The notes below the pieces were generated by a model. It made no database searches and was not told the DNA's origin. It saw nothing but the letters and a program-made list of their open reading frames with translations. The translations under genes and the position numbers were made by a program. This document shows, in pieces, positions 13,870 through 23,981 of a stretch of 64,000 nucleotides of DNA. Source of the stretch: Oscheius dolichura (Eukaryota > Nematoda > Chromadorea > Rhabditida > Rhabditidae); contig OW051495.1 in the NCBI GenBank assembly GCA_932521035.1, positions 9,362,001 through 9,426,000 on the forward strand. The letters run 5' to 3'. Position 1 is the stretch's first letter. Each line of letters opens with the position of its first letter.

Positions 13870-14340
13870 TCCTTTAGATATCGTAGCTACTGCTGCCTTT
13901 GCTGATAATTATCTTGAAAATAAGTAGGCGGTTGATACATCGTGGCTAGGGTCTGTTTGAGCATCCGGTAGGAAAGTTGAACAGCTTCAGCCACCAATTT
14001 CAGCGTGTCTCTCGGTTGCGCTCCATTTATTTTGTTGTTCATTTGTTTTGTTCTCTGCTATCAAACTTCAGATGCATGAGGCTGCTCGTCGTGTCTTGTA
14101 GCCGATTGATGTACCGATTGACGGACTGCTGCCGGTGGTGAACAGCACACTCATGTACTGCTTGTTGCTCTTTTATGAGCCCTTCGTAGAGATTGGCCAG
14201 CACATGAGATGGCAGTTCATCTAGACCGTTTAAAATCGACCTAAAAATTGAACTCAAAAGGTGAAATCTCACCCGAGTTGGGCCTTCATTTTTTCTGCTT
14301 GCCGTCGAATGAGATTGACAGCTTCTGGAGATTAATTTTT
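13870..14340 (-). CDS. short helical protein(s), unassigned
   Basis: On the minus strand an exon (about 14335-14273) and a second exon (about 14241-14039) join in frame through a 32-nt intron. They encode VNLIRRQAEKMKAQLG and SILNGLDELPSHVLANLY, then a His/Gln-rich helix ending in a TGA. That stop overlaps the ATG of a second open stretch (about 14044-13890) reading RDTLKLVAEAVQLSYRML. Both are helical and hydrophilic and I do not recognise either. They may be one gene with an unplaced splice or two small genes. Confidence 0.35.
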
Positions 14341-14714
14341 TTTGTGTTCAGTAGTGGTTGATCGATAGGGGACAGAAGAGCTTCTTGAACAAGGAGTTTG
14401 TTTGCGGGCAAACTCGCGACAAGGCTTTTCGGCCAAGGTTCATAATAATTGAGACAGTTTTAAAAGAATGTCACAAGAGTTTGATTTCTATCGTTTCCCA
14501 ATCTTCCCTAATAAAATTAGGGCTTCCTAAAATTACTGTTCAATATTCAGACCAAGATGACCCTTCGCACATTTGTATCATGGTACACTGGCAAAAGTCG
14601 ACAAAGCCAAAGTTTTGCTCGCTACTTGACTCCTTAAAAATGGCAGCATTTCTTTCAGATAAACTTGGTCCTATCCCCGATCCCTGTTGCTTTTCTTTGA
14701 CTTCGTTCATGTTT

Positions 14715-14758
14715 GCACAACCGCTTGCGAGAAGTTGCACAACCGCTTGCGAGAAGTT
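14715..14758. repeat. perfect 22-bp tandem duplication
   Basis: GCACAACCGCTTGCGAGAAGTT plus its final bases occurs twice head to tail (14715-14736 and 14737-14758), just upstream of the F-box-like gene at 14858. Confidence 0.9.
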
Positions 14759-14857
14759 CCCCCAACCATGTTTCTCAGTAATCGGTGTCGGTCCGCTTAC
14801 CTTCCCTCTCTTATTGATTACTACTGTCCTTATTCATTTATTCGAATCTTACCAGTA

Positions 14858-16025
14858 TGGGAATATGGCAATGTTTCCATCGTTTCTATCGTAGGCGAAG
14901 TTTTCCTTTGCTCGACTTACCTGTACTTCTCCAGGAAAAAATCATATCGAAGGTTACGTTGCTCTCCTCCGATTACCAAACGGAAACTTTCAGCTGAAAC
15001 GGAAAGGCTATTTTCGTCTACAGCGCACTTGCAAATATATTGCGAATTTGGTCAAAGATAGTCGAAGTATAAAGATTCTTGTAATTTACTATTTGGCGAA
15101 ATATATGACCCGATTGGAAAAAGATGGGAGCGGCACTCTTCAGCTTTATTTAGAAATATTCCGTAAAAAAAAAGTATATCAAATGCCATATGGTGTCATA
15201 TTTACTTGCATGCCTTTCCCTCCTGGTAGGTCTTGTACTATATTTTCTATTTCAATTCAGGTTTTCACAACAATTTGGAGACTTACTGCGCTTTATTGAA
15301 GAAGCACCGTATTACATCAAATAAAATAACCATAAGAGAAGTTGCTGGTCTTGTTTCTGAGGCGCAGTACATGGAATTGGTTAAGATCCTCAAGCCCAAA
15401 TGTATACAATGTTGGATAGACACAGTTCTCTTACCATATGAAGGAATTTTCAAATTTTACCAATTTGTACGTTTTATACTTCTTCTATGACTGTTATTGC
15501 TATTTTAGGAAAGAATTATTGTCGACATAAGCAGTCGTCTATCGAATGAGATTACTTCCACTACAAAGAAATTTCTTTCTTATGCACAGGATTTGCAAAT
15601 TACCGCGTATTCAATCAAACTGTGGAAATATGAGCTGTACAATTATCTCACCACTATTGTAGAAGTAAGCTTTAATAGTGGGGGTATCCTCCTTTCAGTG
15701 GCTACGTTCTGATGAGTTTCCTAAACTTCGAAAGCTGACGTTACAAATGCAATGTGAAAGTGTTACACCTACTGTTGACAAGCTAGTGGAGATATTCAAA
15801 AAATTGAATCCAACCGTCAAATATGATAACGACCCACACATCGCCATGGATCCGACATTTATGTTCACAGTGGCCCTTCACATTGGCGGTAGAAAGTACT
15901 GCAAATTCGTCTTAAAGAGGGTCAGATATGATGTCAGGAGTCAATCTTTCGAACTGGAATATAAAAATCTTGCTCCTATTATACCGGAGCGGAGAATAAG
16001 AATTATGGGATCCGGCAATTGTTAG
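14858..16025 (+). CDS. F-box-like paralog (second group)
   Basis: Exons at 14858-14952, 14994-15225, 15261-15466, 15509-15664 and 15699-16025 join in frame. Exon 1 encodes a basic leader and then FPLLDLPVLLQEKIISK; exon 2 continues YFRLQRTCKYIANL, so the F-box-like motif again spans the first intron. The middle has KKHRITSNK and LVKILKPK, equivalent to the family core, and the last exon has FPKLRKLTLQ and IFKKLNPT. Compared with the main group, exon 1 is longer and the C-terminal exon lacks the Pro-rich turn. This and the next gene form a tandem pair. SCF adaptor function is inferred. Confidence 0.7.
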
Positions 16026-16328
16026 ACCCAGAGTTCATACCCTAAAAATATCGCCAATCAAATGTTTTGCCCCGTCGTTATAATCTCTTATTTTCAAGCA
16101 TCATGACGTTAGTTTGTAAAGAGACATTTGAGAGTTTCTGAAGCCAGAGATTATTAGCGGATAGCTTCAGTCAAAAAGTCAAGTGTTAGTCATTGTTTAA
16201 CGTCGGTAGCCCAATTGTAAATAAATGAGTTTTTCATATCGTCTTCCCTCAATAGTAAGCTGTACATTCGGCTCTATCTTTCCTTATCAACTGTTAGTAC
16301 ATCTCACAACTCTCAACTGTTTTGTAGG

Positions 16329-17548
16329 ATGCGACACTGTTTTCTTCGCGTCAACCAAAGAGCGGAACTACCCTTACTGCATCTTCATCTGAATCTTCAA
16401 GAGAAGATCATTTCCAAGGTCAGATCGCCTTTCTCTCATTATAAAAAGAAAGCTTTCAGCTCGAGCAGAAGAGCTATTTTCGTCTTCAACGAACGTGCAA
16501 GTATATAGACAATCTAGCCAAAAATAATCAACATATAAAAGTCTTTGTGGACTTCCCGAAAGAAAAATACTGCACGTTTTTTGATTTCAGTGAGAGCTTA
16601 CGCCTAAACAGCTATAAAATCTCGAAAAAAAGATATGACATGCCCTATGGAGTTTTGTTGAGCCGCATTGAGATCCCACACGGTTAGTTGTTCAGTTTTT
16701 ATCAAACACGCGGTGCTAGGGTTGGGAATGAAAACGGTATATCATATCTTCGTTTAGGGTTTGATTCTTATTTTGAGGAGTATTGTGATTTATTGAAAAG
16801 TCACCGTATTACTGCTCACTCCATGAGTGTACCAAGTTATGGAAGGAAAGCTACTACTGAACAATTTACGGAAATTATTAAACTTCTAAGGCCGAAAGAA
16901 ATAGAAGGCGATGAGCGCAGTTACCCCATTCCATATGAATCAATTTTTCAGTTTGAGGAATTCGTAAGTGTTACGGAAATCAGTGCTTCCCTTCTTTTTA
17001 GGATAAAATTGCAACTACAGTCGAGATTAAAGATCCTGAGCAGATTCTTTCAGTTTTAACCAAGTTTATTTCCTTGACACCGAACTTGTCATTGTGGGTG
17101 GCCACTGGTCGGATGGAATTGACTGAAGATGAATTTTACAATTTGGCTATCACCGTCATTGAGGTATAGTCAATTTCTAACTGTTTTACCCATCAAAACT
17201 GCCTCATTTCAGCTGTTGAATTCTGAAAGATTTCCCAGACTTTGGAAGCTGAAGCTTTCCATTCCTTATGTTAATACAAGCAGGCCGAAGGAAGCGAAGT
17301 CGTTGGAAATATTCCACGATTTCAATCCGACCATTGTCCAGTTAGCGTCGGACACAATTGAACTGCAGTGCTGCCTTTTCAACAGCCAATCTTACTGTAG
17401 AGTGGCCTTGTTCACGGATTCTGTGGAAATAAAATATGCAAAGGACGCTGCCGCCATTGAAGTGGAACCGAAACCAAGGATCCGAAGAATCCCATCTTTT
17501 CGAAGAATGTGGGAGAGTTTGTGGTCAAGGTTTATCTGTTGGATTTAG
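16329..17548 (+). CDS. F-box-like paralog (second group)
   Basis: This is the sister of the preceding gene, with the same five-exon structure. Exon 1 (from 16329) ends LPLLHLHLNLQEKIISK; exon 2 begins YFRLQRTCKYIDNLAKNN; exon 3 has KSHRITAHS and IIKLLRPKE; exon 4 ends ITVIE; exon 5 runs from LLNSERFPRLWKL to a Trp-rich basic C-terminus. All junctions keep frame. A 45-bp piece of its exon 3 is found again at 17919-17967, and its last exon has a frameshifted relative at 12502-12798. It is likely a functional member of a gene group that turns over quickly. Confidence 0.7.
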
Positions 17549-18221
17549 AAGACGACCTATTTAAGCTAATAAACGACTTTTTACCTCCTCCTCCCTCCAA
17601 TCATTGTTGTCGTTATTGACGACACGCGGGGCACTTTGTACTCCTTCTATGAAGCGCTAAATATCGTCTATCCAAGCGCATCTTTCTCGTCTTCTCTACG
17701 GGTGATGAGAATTGAGCCTTGGTTCATTGGACCCCTTCTCGTTATCGAAAGAACTTGTTAGAGCCTCGTTGAGCACACTAGAGAAAAAAGCAGTGACGGT
17801 ATTTCGGCCGCCTAGACTGTTTGCTCAAGATGATTACCAGTGACTAATCACTGGCATTCGAACATAGTTTGCACCCATTTTGAACCAGAGCGATAGAATG
17901 AAAAGATCGTGTATATACGGAACAATTTACGGAAATTATTAAACTTCTAAGGCCGTAAGAAATAGAATGAAAAGATCGTGTATAAAAAGATAAAAAGTTC
18001 GGACGGCGTTATCAAGAGACGGAGGGGGCATCCATCAGCCGAGACGAGTCAACCAGAGGTAGGTCAATCCTCTCCTCCACCAGCGTCACATTTCTTTCTT
18101 CCTTTTTATTTTTGTTACCATTCTTCGAATTTCCAGGTATGGACTCTCTATAGGCATTTATCTCCTTCAGTAGTTTCTGTGTTCTTTTCCTAAATAAACT
18201 TTTTCTTTATTTTTGCCTAGT
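17549..18221. other. intergenic with an exon-derived filler between direct repeats
   Basis: No gene is supported. The stretch holds the repeat structure at 17893-17984 and the motif accagtgactaatcactgg near 17837-17855, which is related to the dispersed repeats at 11568 and 13296. A short open frame from 17978 lacks domain evidence. Confidence 0.5.
17893..17984. repeat. 23-bp direct repeats flanking a copied exon fragment
   Basis: The 23-bp sequence beginning atagaatgaaaagatc is present at 17893-17915 and identically at 17962-17984. Between them are 46 bp (17916-17961) that match exon 3 of the gene at 16329 (around 16859-16905) with one or two changes, in the same orientation. Confidence 0.9.
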
Positions 18222-19192
18222 TTACCTTTCCTTGATAAACATCATGCCAAAAATAGCTATGAAGATAATGAGGACGACGGCGGTCGGTACTCCAGCGTAG
18301 GGTACTAAAACAGATTGACCAACTTTTATAATTGTAACTAAAAGGAGAGAGATTGTCTCCCTTAACAGAATAAAATATTCACACATGTAGGCTCCCTGGC
18401 TGACAGTGTCCGGCCCTGGATTGCAGTGCTCCCCATAAAAACCAGCTTCACAACTGAAACAGAAGCGTTAACGAGAAACATTGGACACATTCTGGGGTGT
18501 CCACCCGTGCGGTGTATATCATTTTACTACTCAGTCCGCGTGGCCAGTCAATTAAAAAGGTGACTCACAAACAGAGGGGATTGGAATTTTTCATAACGCA
18601 GACGCCATTATCACCACAGTTGTCCTGCTGGGCCGGCGAACATCTTGGATGAATCGAGTCGAATCGAGCCCCCTAAAGACATCTATGGGCTGTCTTGAAC
18701 AGACACACGCTTCTGAGGCGCATTCTTTTCACGTAAACCTCATCAGATCCAGGTATTATAGACTGGGCTTCACATTCGTAAACGCCGGCGTCGTCGGCAT
18801 ATTCAAAGGCGTCGTCCACATAATCCTTTCTAGAAAAGAGGTGTAGTTGTATTTATGTGATTCGTTTGTCTGTGCATGATTTTTTCAGGTCTAAATAGAA
18901 GTGAAAGAGCACAAAACAAGAGACAAAATGTTCCAGATGGAGAACGGAGGAGAAGAGAAACCCCGTTGGGCAACAATGAATGAGGATACTTTCCAGAAAA
19001 AACTTACTTGTACAATTTGTCTTCGTTCCACTTTGTCACAAAAAGTTGGTCACTGTAGCTGCCGTCGGCCAGGCATCGAATGCGAAAAGGAAGGCCTTTA
19101 TCGAGGTATCTGTCAGTAATTTCATCCGGTTCCGCCGGTTGACCAGCCGTGAAATTGAGCTCAAAAATAACGGGCTGTAAATTGCCATGCAT
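18222..19192 (-). CDS. Ig + EGF + transmembrane protein
   Basis: Minus-strand exons join to give, in order: an immunoglobulin-like fold (FRIRCLADG as the first Cys strand, FVTKWNED carrying the Trp, and DDAGVYECEA as the classical Asp-x-Gly-x-Tyr-x-Cys strand); an EGF-like domain split over two exons (CSPAQQDNCGDNGVC, then CFCEAGFYGEHC with the CxCxxGFxGxxC signature); then a hydrophobic helix (AVVLIIFIAIFGMMF) and a short basic tail. Ig plus EGF plus a membrane anchor resembles neuregulin-type ligands and the nematode IGEG proteins. The ATG at 19192 gives no signal peptide, so a 5' exon further upstream (about 19230-19350) is likely. A secreted or cell-surface signalling role is inferred. 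Confidence 0.7.
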
Positions 19193-19376
19193 TGTAGGCA
19201 AGAATCACAGGCGGTTGAGGTCGCTTCTTTAAATATTGACAGGAAAACGAGGGCGAAGATGCGCGACCGGGAAAACACCTCAACGGTTCTCGCAAATCGT
19301 GTTCTCGCACAGATATATGAAAGGATGACTTTCGATTGTCGCATATTATGCTCACAAGCCTGACACAAACAGGTTT

Positions 19377-20533
19377 CTAGAAAACTCTTTGAAACTTCAT
19401 TTCTGTGAATTCGCTGGCAAATTCAATTTTACAAGACCAATTGCTAGAGACGGATAAAATACAGCGAACTTTTGGCACCCATTTTTTTTCTATATGGCAC
19501 ACAATAGGATCAAATTGATGAAAAGTTTTCTGCAGTTGCTCTTCAGAAGGAAGTTCCGCATCAGCACATAGAAAGAGTTGAAAGACGAAAAGTTTTGAAT
19601 CTGGAAGAGGCTCCAAAGGGAGAATCTGAAGCGAAATACGTTTGTTTCAATATTCTGGAAACGACCTGGAGGACCGATAAGAGTAGTTCAAATATTTCGT
19701 GCAGAGTCTTTGGACCGACTTCCAGGGTGTACAAAAGAGTTATTGGAAATTTTAGGATTTTGCTCATTGAATGGCATATCTCTTCCGGTTTCAGGCGTAG
19801 ATATAATTCTTCCTGAAAACATTTCATAAAAAACAAGGAGGAGGAAAAGAAGTCGAAAGCAACCGCTCGAAATACAGTAGCAGCCAAATGCAAAAGCTTG
19901 CTAGTGTTTTAGAAGTGTTCCTAGTGAGGATTGAGCTAACTTACCAATCCCTTCGCGTGGAGAACGGCTTCAAATCGATCTGATTCGTCGCTATGTATGT
20001 AAATCACTTCTGGTTTCAGTATCTTGACCAGGTCAGTACATTGTTCCTTGGTCAAGTTTAAGTCGTTATGTACCTGACTGCCTTCTATATTCAAATCTGT
20101 ACATGTAATCCGATACTTTCTTAAATTATCGCAAAATTCCTTAAAGTTTGCTATGCCTAAATTTTGTGGGTTAAACAAAAAATCATTGACAAACTTTTTG
20201 GTGTTCCGACGGCTATAAACCGTGTTCCATGAAAGACTTCGGGGTTCAGACGTTTTTCTTTATCGTCTCTTCCAACAAGCAAAATAAGCTGGTAACCACC
20301 ATCTTCAGCCGTTTCCCATATAATTTCACAATATCTACGGATTCGAACGTTTATATTCCGGGAATATTGACAGAATTCAGCTATATAGCGGCATGTCTGT
20401 TGCAGACGAAAATATCCTTCTTCTTTTACTAGCTGAAACACTTCTGATTGGTCACTAAAAATAGGAAAATAACCTGAGAGATAACCTTTTCCAAAAGGAC
20501 GGGAGGAAGATCAGCAATTGGAAAGGGCGCCAT
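19377..20533 (-). CDS. F-box-like paralog (main group)
   Basis: Exon 1 (20533-20474) is exactly 20 codons, MAPFPIADLPPVLLEKVISQ. Exon 2 (from 20432) begins LVKEEGYFRLQQTCRYIAEF. Exon 3 carries RKYRITCTDL and TKEQCTDLVKILKPE. Exon 4 (ending LLSVLQ at the donor) and exon 5 (ILPLEPLPDSKLF to the stop at 19377) join in frame. The last exon lacks the Pro-rich turn of close relatives. It is transcribed on the opposite strand to the pair at 14858-17548, so the array has been inverted locally. An SCF adaptor role is inferred from the F-box-like motif only. Confidence 0.7.
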
Positions 20534-20816
20534 CTAACAGTAGAACTAATGCACTGAAATTATATTGTAGTTGAAAGAACCAGGGCAATACGACAGTACT
20601 TAGTGCCTAACATAATAAAAATGGGGGAAAAGGTAGGACGGCCGTCTCAGAGAGCCAAGCCAGGGGCTTGAGCCCGTTGAGCAAACAGTACCCTGTTTAA
20701 CACGACAGGCAAAAAACAACAAGGCTTTCCAGCACCCTAAGGCGGTGTCTCACCTCAATGATGTGGTCATGCGTCAGAACGGTAGTGGTTTGTCACACTG
20801 GTAAGTATGTAAGCAG

Positions 20817-21002
20817 TTCTAATCGTCAGTTTAGCAAATATTTCAGTTTAGTTGTTTTTCTACCGTACTCATCTTGAGCAAATAATCGTCAGTTTAGCAA
20901 ATAGCAAAAAAAACCTAATCGTCAGTTTAGCAAATATTTCAGTTTAGTTGTTCTTCTACCGTACTCATCTTGAGCAAATAATCGTCAGTTTAGCAAATAT
21001 TG
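20817..21002. repeat. two tandem copies of a ~95-bp repeat
   Basis: The unit contains TAATCGTCAGTTTAGCAAAT, then tttcagtttagttgtt, ctaccgtactcatcttgagc and again the opening block. It occurs twice (from about 20819 and about 20917). A reverse-complement match to part of the unit lies at 22380-22405. Confidence 0.85.
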
Positions 21003-21125
21003 CTTGCTACAACTCTGCCTACTGCTCTTCCCCCATCGAGCGCCGCTTTCCCCTGAAACAAATGGAAAACAACTGTCGTCTGTGACCGAGACTGTAACTC
21101 TGACTTAACTATTTATACGGAGGAG

Positions 21126-22177
21126 ATGACGTCGCCTCCTCCTCTTATAAACATGGAAGCGGTAACCACAGGACCAACAATATACTACGGAAATAGGATC
21201 GCCTGCCTAGTTTTGTGTACATATCTGGTTTTACACTTCATTTCGGTACAGTTTATGAGAATAAAGAAGAAGAACGCTCAGAAAATAATCGGCGTCTTTT
21301 TCTGGATCTCAATAAATGGAAATGAAGTCCAACAATATGTCGTGATGTGTTTGGCGATGTACTACTTGATCACATCGATTAACTTTTGGCTCTTTCGGAT
21401 GATGAGCGGATATAAGAGTTATATGGTTAGAAAGAAGTCTGGAAAAATCAAGATTCATTTTTTATAGACGCTGGCCCGGTTTAAACTGACCTGCCTTTTA
21501 CGAAATGTTTGCTTTTATCTTTTTATTTTGGTAACGAGATACATTAAATGAAGTTTCTCTTAGGACAATGGAATGCTCATAATTCCGCCTCTTATGTTCT
21601 TGAAATTTGTCACGGATACTTCTTTTCTTTTATATGGAGGTTGGCGCTTCCCCTTGACATGATCCACTATTTTAGGGGGTGCTCTCCTTCTCTGCAATAT
21701 TATTGCTTTTTATATTGTTACAAATTATGAAGTAGTCAATGAAGAACCATTAGCAGACGATGATAATCACTCTCTTCTATCGGAACATATAGTTATGACG
21801 CCCGAGAGTCCTTTTCGAGTAGTCGATTCTGCATCGTTCAATATAACGATAAAACTCGTTGATGTGGTAATTTTAACGAGTTTATAATCAAACTGAAGAG
21901 AGTTTAGGTGAAGCAAAATCAACAATTCGTATTGATTAGAACGGCAGAAAGACCAGTTTGGAATTCTAAGACTAATAGATATCATATGGACAAATTCAGA
22001 TGCATCCTTCATTTTCAATGGGACATGGATATTCCTGTTGGAGCAACATTTAGTGTAACATTTAGTTTAATAGAAGAAGTAAAAACAGTGGTCAACAGCG
22101 TTAGGGAAATTCAACCGTTTAGAGCTAGGGTGATCTCATACCACACCAAAATTGATCGAGATAATCCCCCGAGATAA
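21126..22177 (+). CDS. four-helix membrane protein with C-terminal soluble domain
   Basis: I do not recognise this protein. Exons at about 21126-21426, 21564-21637, 21676-21867 and 21908-22177 join in frame. Four hydrophobic segments are visible: IACLVLCTYLVLHFISV, YVVMCLAMYYLITSINFW, MLIIPPLMFLKFVTDTSF and ALLLCNIIAFYIVTN. After them comes an acidic linker (NEEPLADDDNHSLL) and about 130 residues with beta-strand-like alternation (FNITIKLVDV, RCILHFQWDMDI, ATFSVTFSLIEEV). Either 21126 or the ATG about nine codons downstream could be the start. The gene lies between two repeat copies in inverted orientation (20951 and 22380). Confidence 0.55.
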
Positions 22178-22379
22178 GCACTTGTGAATAATCACTGGTA
22201 AAAGAGAAGTCAATTCTCTCGAGTTCGCAAATAAACAGAAAAAGCACTGTTTTCTCAACGAAGTTCCCAATTTCTTTGCAGATAATTCCCGAAACTCATG
22301 AACTAGCAGGAGCGATAAAAGTCAAAGACTATCGCTCTTTCGGAATCAATAGAAGGCCCGTTGTAAAAACGTCGATCTA

Positions 22380-22405
22380 TGCTCAAGATGAGTACGGTAG
22401 AAGAA
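22380..22405. repeat. inverted copy of the 20.9-kb repeat core
   Basis: gctcaagatgagtacggtag plus flanking bases is the exact reverse complement of the core at 20951-20976. Confidence 0.85.
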
Positions 22406-22771
22406 CTCTTTGCTCAAGTTTAGAACGCAGATATCATTGTCACCGTCCATAATTTATACAAATAAAGAATGGAAAATATCCGTCAACATCTGTTAGCGAA
22501 ACTTGCTAGAGCGTTGCGTCGAATATCAGAACTTTTTGAAACGAGCTTCGCCGCTGGTTACTCTCTTGTAAGCAGGAAATGAAGCTCCGCGAGGCCACTG
22601 CGCAAATATTTCCGAACTTGAAGGTGCTTCTAGCCTGACATTTCTCCCGTTCGCTAATGTTCGATTAGGCTGTAGAATTGCAATCGGTAAATTTGTTGGA
22701 GATATAATATATAATACGAGCGGGTTGATGTTGCCAAATGAGAAAAATAATGCATTGCCCATTATGCACTT

Positions 22772-23004
22772 TTTAAAGGAACTGTCAGGGACCTTATTTG
22801 GTTACGGTAGGTGCGCGATCAAAATTGCGCGAATTCGTAATATTTTTACGGAATGTGGTACCATAGACGTTCATAAAAAGTCAAAAAACGAAAAAAAAAA
22901 TTCAAAAATTCGTGTTCCGCCAAAGCGTGCCAATAGCGGAGGACGCTAGTCAGTCGCTGCGGGACCCGCTACCGAAAAAAAAGGTCCCTGACAGTCTCTT
23001 TAAA
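22772..23004. mobile_element. short non-coding element with 24-bp terminal inverted repeats
   Basis: The left end (22772-22795) reads TTTAAAGGAACTGTCAGGGA followed by CCTT. The right end (22981-23004), reverse-complemented, matches it at 22 of 24 positions. The 233-bp interior has no open frame, so this looks like a MITE-type relic. No clear target-site duplication was identified. A partly similar end (ggaactatcaggggcc) lies at 54312-54330. Confidence 0.65.
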
Positions 23005-23594
23005 GACAACTGTGACTCCGTGACGTGTAGTGGTCATACCTTTCCCGTTCCTGTAAAGGAAAGTAAAACCCCCGCCCTTCGGGATAATTTGAATAATCGT
23101 GTAGATATTCATACTCGTCTCGACTGGCTCGACCTCAAAAGAAGCTGCCATTGAAACGACAGGAACCCCGTGATTTCCCTCGTGTGTCGGGCGGAAAATT
23201 GACTGGCGCCTCTCGGCTTGTCTATAAAACGTGGCCGTCCTCTTCTACATCCAAAAAGTAGGGTGGATATATCTTTTGTGATAGGACTGTATGGTGGCGT
23301 AGTGTATGATTGCCGTTATATTGCATTATGTTCATTCTCTGCTACTTTGTTAATTGTTTATAAATTTTATAACGATGAGAGTTTTTGAGAGCTGATACAG
23401 GTAAATCTTATCCGCCAGACTAGGTGTGCCGTAGTTTTGTGAATTGGAATAATTAATAGAAATTGAATTGGAACGCCTCACGGTTTCACCCCTCAGATCG
23501 GCAAAACATATTGCTCAAACCTCTGAATCCTTTCGTCTTGCTAGTCTACATTGCTGACGATCCGTCGTCGAAGAATTCTTCTCAGTCATGTCTA

Positions 23595-23889
23595 ATGACT
23601 GCCCGTTGCTCTACAAAAAACATCGTCTGTCTCGCTTCGATTCTGATGTTGGCTGTCTTCTACTTTTTCTTGTTCTCCTCTGATCCAGCCGAATTACAAG
23701 GTTTGCTTCTTTTATTCTTTTCCTTTCATTTATTCCAAACCCCCAGATTCAGTGAAGTATGTAAAGTTTACGAAACCGTTGAACAAAGCCCAGGACATCG
23801 AGTGCAAAGCGTATGACGAACCATTAGGATTCCGGCGTTACATGTGCAAGAAGTCAGTGAACCAACAGAAACCTGGAACTGACAACTGA
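23595..23889 (+). CDS. small single-pass membrane protein, 83 aa
   Basis: Exon 1 encodes MTARCSTKNIVCLASILMLA and completes a single hydrophobic helix (to FYFFLFSS). A GT-AG intron with acceptor CCCCCAG follows, then exon 2: DSVKYVKFTKPLNKAQDI, two more Cys and a Lys/Gln-rich end. An in-frame ATG further upstream (23463) would add 44 residues. The protein looks like a type II or signal-anchored peptide. It converges with the phosphoglycerate kinase gene, the stops being about 90 bp apart. Function unknown. Confidence 0.5.
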
Positions 23890-23981
23890 TGGAATGAAAT
23901 CGAGGTGGGAGAACGAGTTCTCTTGAATGGTCTCTGTAATCTTTGTATTTATTCTGCACGCTTTTGTACAATAAACGAATG

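Noticed and set aside
14358-14894. 178-codon plus-strand open frame
   Set aside because: No domain or signal, contains the 22-bp tandem repeat, and overlaps the better-supported first exon of the F-box-like gene at 14858 in another frame.
20817-21002. Tandem repeats as a CRISPR array
   Set aside because: Only two long imperfect units, no regular spacers, and the host is clearly a eukaryote.
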